This document shows positions 47,759 through 49,000 of a stretch of DNA of 49,000 nucleotides, piece by piece. The notes under the pieces were generated by a model. The model was not told where the DNA came from. It searched no databases and saw only the letters and a program-made list of their open reading frames with translations. Made by a program: the position numbers and the translations under genes. The DNA comes from Myxococcus xanthus (lineage in GTDB: Bacteria > Myxococcota > Myxococcia > Myxococcales > Myxococcaceae): NCBI RefSeq assembly GCF_013116825.1, contig NZ_JABFNS010000064.1, positions 1-49,000 of the forward strand, read 5' to 3'. Position 1 is the first letter of the stretch. Each line of letters opens with the position of its first letter.

Positions 47759-49000
47759 ATGCCCTCCACCTCTCCTCGCCAGGTCCCCCGCGAGTACCGG
47801 GCAGCCCGCGCGGCCGTCGCGGCATTGTTCCTCACCAACGGCGCAATCCTCGCCAACCTCCTGCCGCGCTATCCGCAGATCAAAGCCGACCTGGGCCTCA
47901 GCAACGCTCAGTACGGGCTGGCGGTCGCCGCGTTCCCCAGTGGCGCGATGGTGGCAGGGCTCGCCGCCGGAGCGCTCATCCGCCGCTTCCGCTCACCACG
48001 GGTCGCCGTCGCCGGCACGCTGCTGACGAGCCTGGGCGTGCTGGTCGCGGGCCTCGCATCGTCATGGTGGGTGCTCGCCGCTTCGCTCTTCTTCGCGGGC
48101 GGCATGGACGCCATCACCGACGTGGCGCAGAACTCCCACGGGCTGCGGGTGCAGCGGCTCTACGGCCGGTCCATCCTCAACTCCTTCCACGCGGTCTGGA
48201 GCATCGGCGCGGTGGTCGGTGGACTCATGGGCGGGCTCGCCGCGGGACTGAACGTGCACCGGGGCGTGCATCTGGGATTCTCCGCCCTGCTCTTCGCCGG
48301 GGTGTCCCTGATGGCGCTGCGCTACTCGATTCCCGGCCCCGAGCCCGTCGTCACCGTCGAGCCAGAGGCAGCCGCGGCGCACCAGGGCAGCGCTCCCGCG
48401 CGGCGTCAACCGACGGGGCGCGCGCGCATCTGGCTGATGTTTGCCGCGCTGACCTTGATTGCCGTCAGCGGCATCCTCGTCGAGGACGCGGGCATGACGT
48501 GGGCGGCCGTCTACCTTTCCGGAACGCTCGGCGCCACGGCCGCCGTCGCTTCGTTCGGGTTCGTCGCCCTCGTGGGCGCGCAGTTCGTGGGCCGGATGCT
48601 GGGCGATGGAATGGTGGACCGGTTCGGCCAGCGCGCGGTCGCTCGGGCGGGCGGCGCCACCACGGCGCTGGGAATGAGCGCTGCGTTGTTGTTTCCCTCC
48701 ATACCCGCAACCATCGCGGGCTTCGCGCTCGCGGGATTCGGCGTCGCCACGCTGGTTCCCGCCACCATGCACGCCGCTGATGAACTGCCCGGCCTGAGCG
48801 CGGGAACGGGGCTCACCGTCGTCAGTTGGCTGATGCGCCTGGGGTTTCTCGCGTCGCCCCCGCTCGTCGGGCTCGTCGCCGATAACGTGGGATTGCGCGT
48901 GGGTTTGCTCGGGGTTCCGCTCGCGGGGACCCTCGTCGTGCTGCTCTCCGGCGTCCTGGCCACCGTCCGCGCCCCCGCCACCGCGCCGGGTGGCCAAGGC
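47759..49000 (+). CDS. MFS transporter, incomplete at window end
   Basis: The frame is open for 414 codons and leaves the window without a stop. It starts at the ATG six bases after the repressor stop. The sequence shows the MFS plan. The first half has about six helices (AAVAALFLTNGAILANLLPR, YGLAVAAFPSGAMVAGLAAG with the loop RRFRSPRVAVAG). A hydrophilic centre (about 195-220, EPVVTVEPEAAAAHQG) follows, then a second half of five to six helices (VASFGFVALVGAQFVGRMLG, then DRFGQRAVARAGG). DAITDVAQNSHG resembles the YbjJ-like branch. Almost the whole protein is present, with only the tail missing. It is probably a drug or metabolite exporter controlled by the adjacent repressor. Confidence 0.88.
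   Translation, partial: MPSTSPRQVPREYRAARAAVAALFLTNGAILANLLPRYPQIKADLGLSNAQYGLAVAAFPSGAMVAGLAAGALIRRFRSPRVAVAGTLLTSLGVLVAGLASSWWVLAASLFFAGGMDAITDVAQNSHGLRVQRLYGRSILNSFHAVWSIGAVVGGLMGGLAAGLNVHRGVHLGFSALLFAGVSLMALRYSIPGPEPVVTVEPEAAAAHQGSAPARRQPTGRARIWLMFAALTLIAVSGILVEDAGMTWAAVYLSGTLGATAAVASFGFVALVGAQFVGRMLGDGMVDRFGQRAVARAGGATTALGMSAALLFPSIPATIAGFALAGFGVATLVPATMHAADELPGLSAGTGLTVVSWLMRLGFLASPPLVGLVADNVGLRVGLLGVPLAGTLVVLLSGVLATVRAPATAPGGQG

Overview
The window looks like chromosomal DNA from a myxobacterium of the Myxococcus/Corallococcus group. It is very GC-rich and carries a bacterial arginine-kinase-type phosphagen kinase, a membrane-anchored Ser/Thr kinase beside an FHA protein, a sigma-54-type promoter, both a methylmalonyl-CoA mutase and a fused isobutyryl-CoA mutase, and a chemoreceptor with an unusual seven-helix sensor. 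This placement is inferred from gene content, not from a database match. I see no rRNA, tRNA, CRISPR array, insertion sequence or prophage.

Layout. 1-4.1 kb: a small secreted protein (-), a decayed permease relic (-), then nitronate monooxygenase, a DsbA-family oxidoreductase and an RNase HI with an extra C-terminal domain (+). 4.1-12.8 kb: acyl-CoA mutase locus on the + strand, with mutA, mutB and meaB overlapping by a few bases and icmF in its own unit. 12.8-19.7 kb: a Kef-type cation/proton antiporter (-) ending against icmF at two strong hairpins, then a secreted TPR protein and a SWIM-SNF2 helicase (+). 19.8-25.4 kb: FHA protein and thioredoxin-MORN protein in one operon (-), divergent from a Ser/Thr kinase (+). 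25.4-29.5 kb: a DUF4419-SUKH protein (-), a truncated and catalytically dead S37 peptidase relic (+), and an arginine-kinase-like gene behind a sigma-54 promoter with two upstream palindromes (+). 29.5-33.7 kb: an osmoprotectant ABC transporter operon led by an outer-membrane barrel gene (-). 33.7-40.3 kb: an FAD oxidase, a methyltransferase with a coiled-coil tail, a 7TM-MCP receptor and a second methyltransferase (+). 40.7-46.7 kb: a SUV3-like helicase, a zinc-independent quinone oxidoreductase and a 5'-nucleotidase lipoprotein (-), with a sulfurtransferase relic between the last two. 46.8-49 kb: a sulfite-exporter-type permease relic (-), then a TetR repressor with its operator and an MFS transporter that runs off the end (+).

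How the genes work together. MutA/MutB with their G-protein chaperone MeaB interconvert methylmalonyl-CoA and succinyl-CoA, while IcmF interconverts isobutyryl- and n-butyryl-CoA. The selectivity residues of each enzyme are visible and differ as expected. Stress and osmotic functions cluster at 28-34 kb (phosphagen kinase, betaine-type transporter, outer-membrane channel). The kinase, FHA and thioredoxin-MORN genes form a plausible phospho-signalling neighbourhood.

The least ordinary features lie between or beneath the genes. There are four protein relics in apparent spacers. Several genes have a TANNNT-like box 6-9 bases before the start codon and no ribosome-binding site, which suggests leaderless transcripts. 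The phosphagen kinase gene has a sigma-54 promoter with paired palindromes. Several perfect inverted repeats look like operators.
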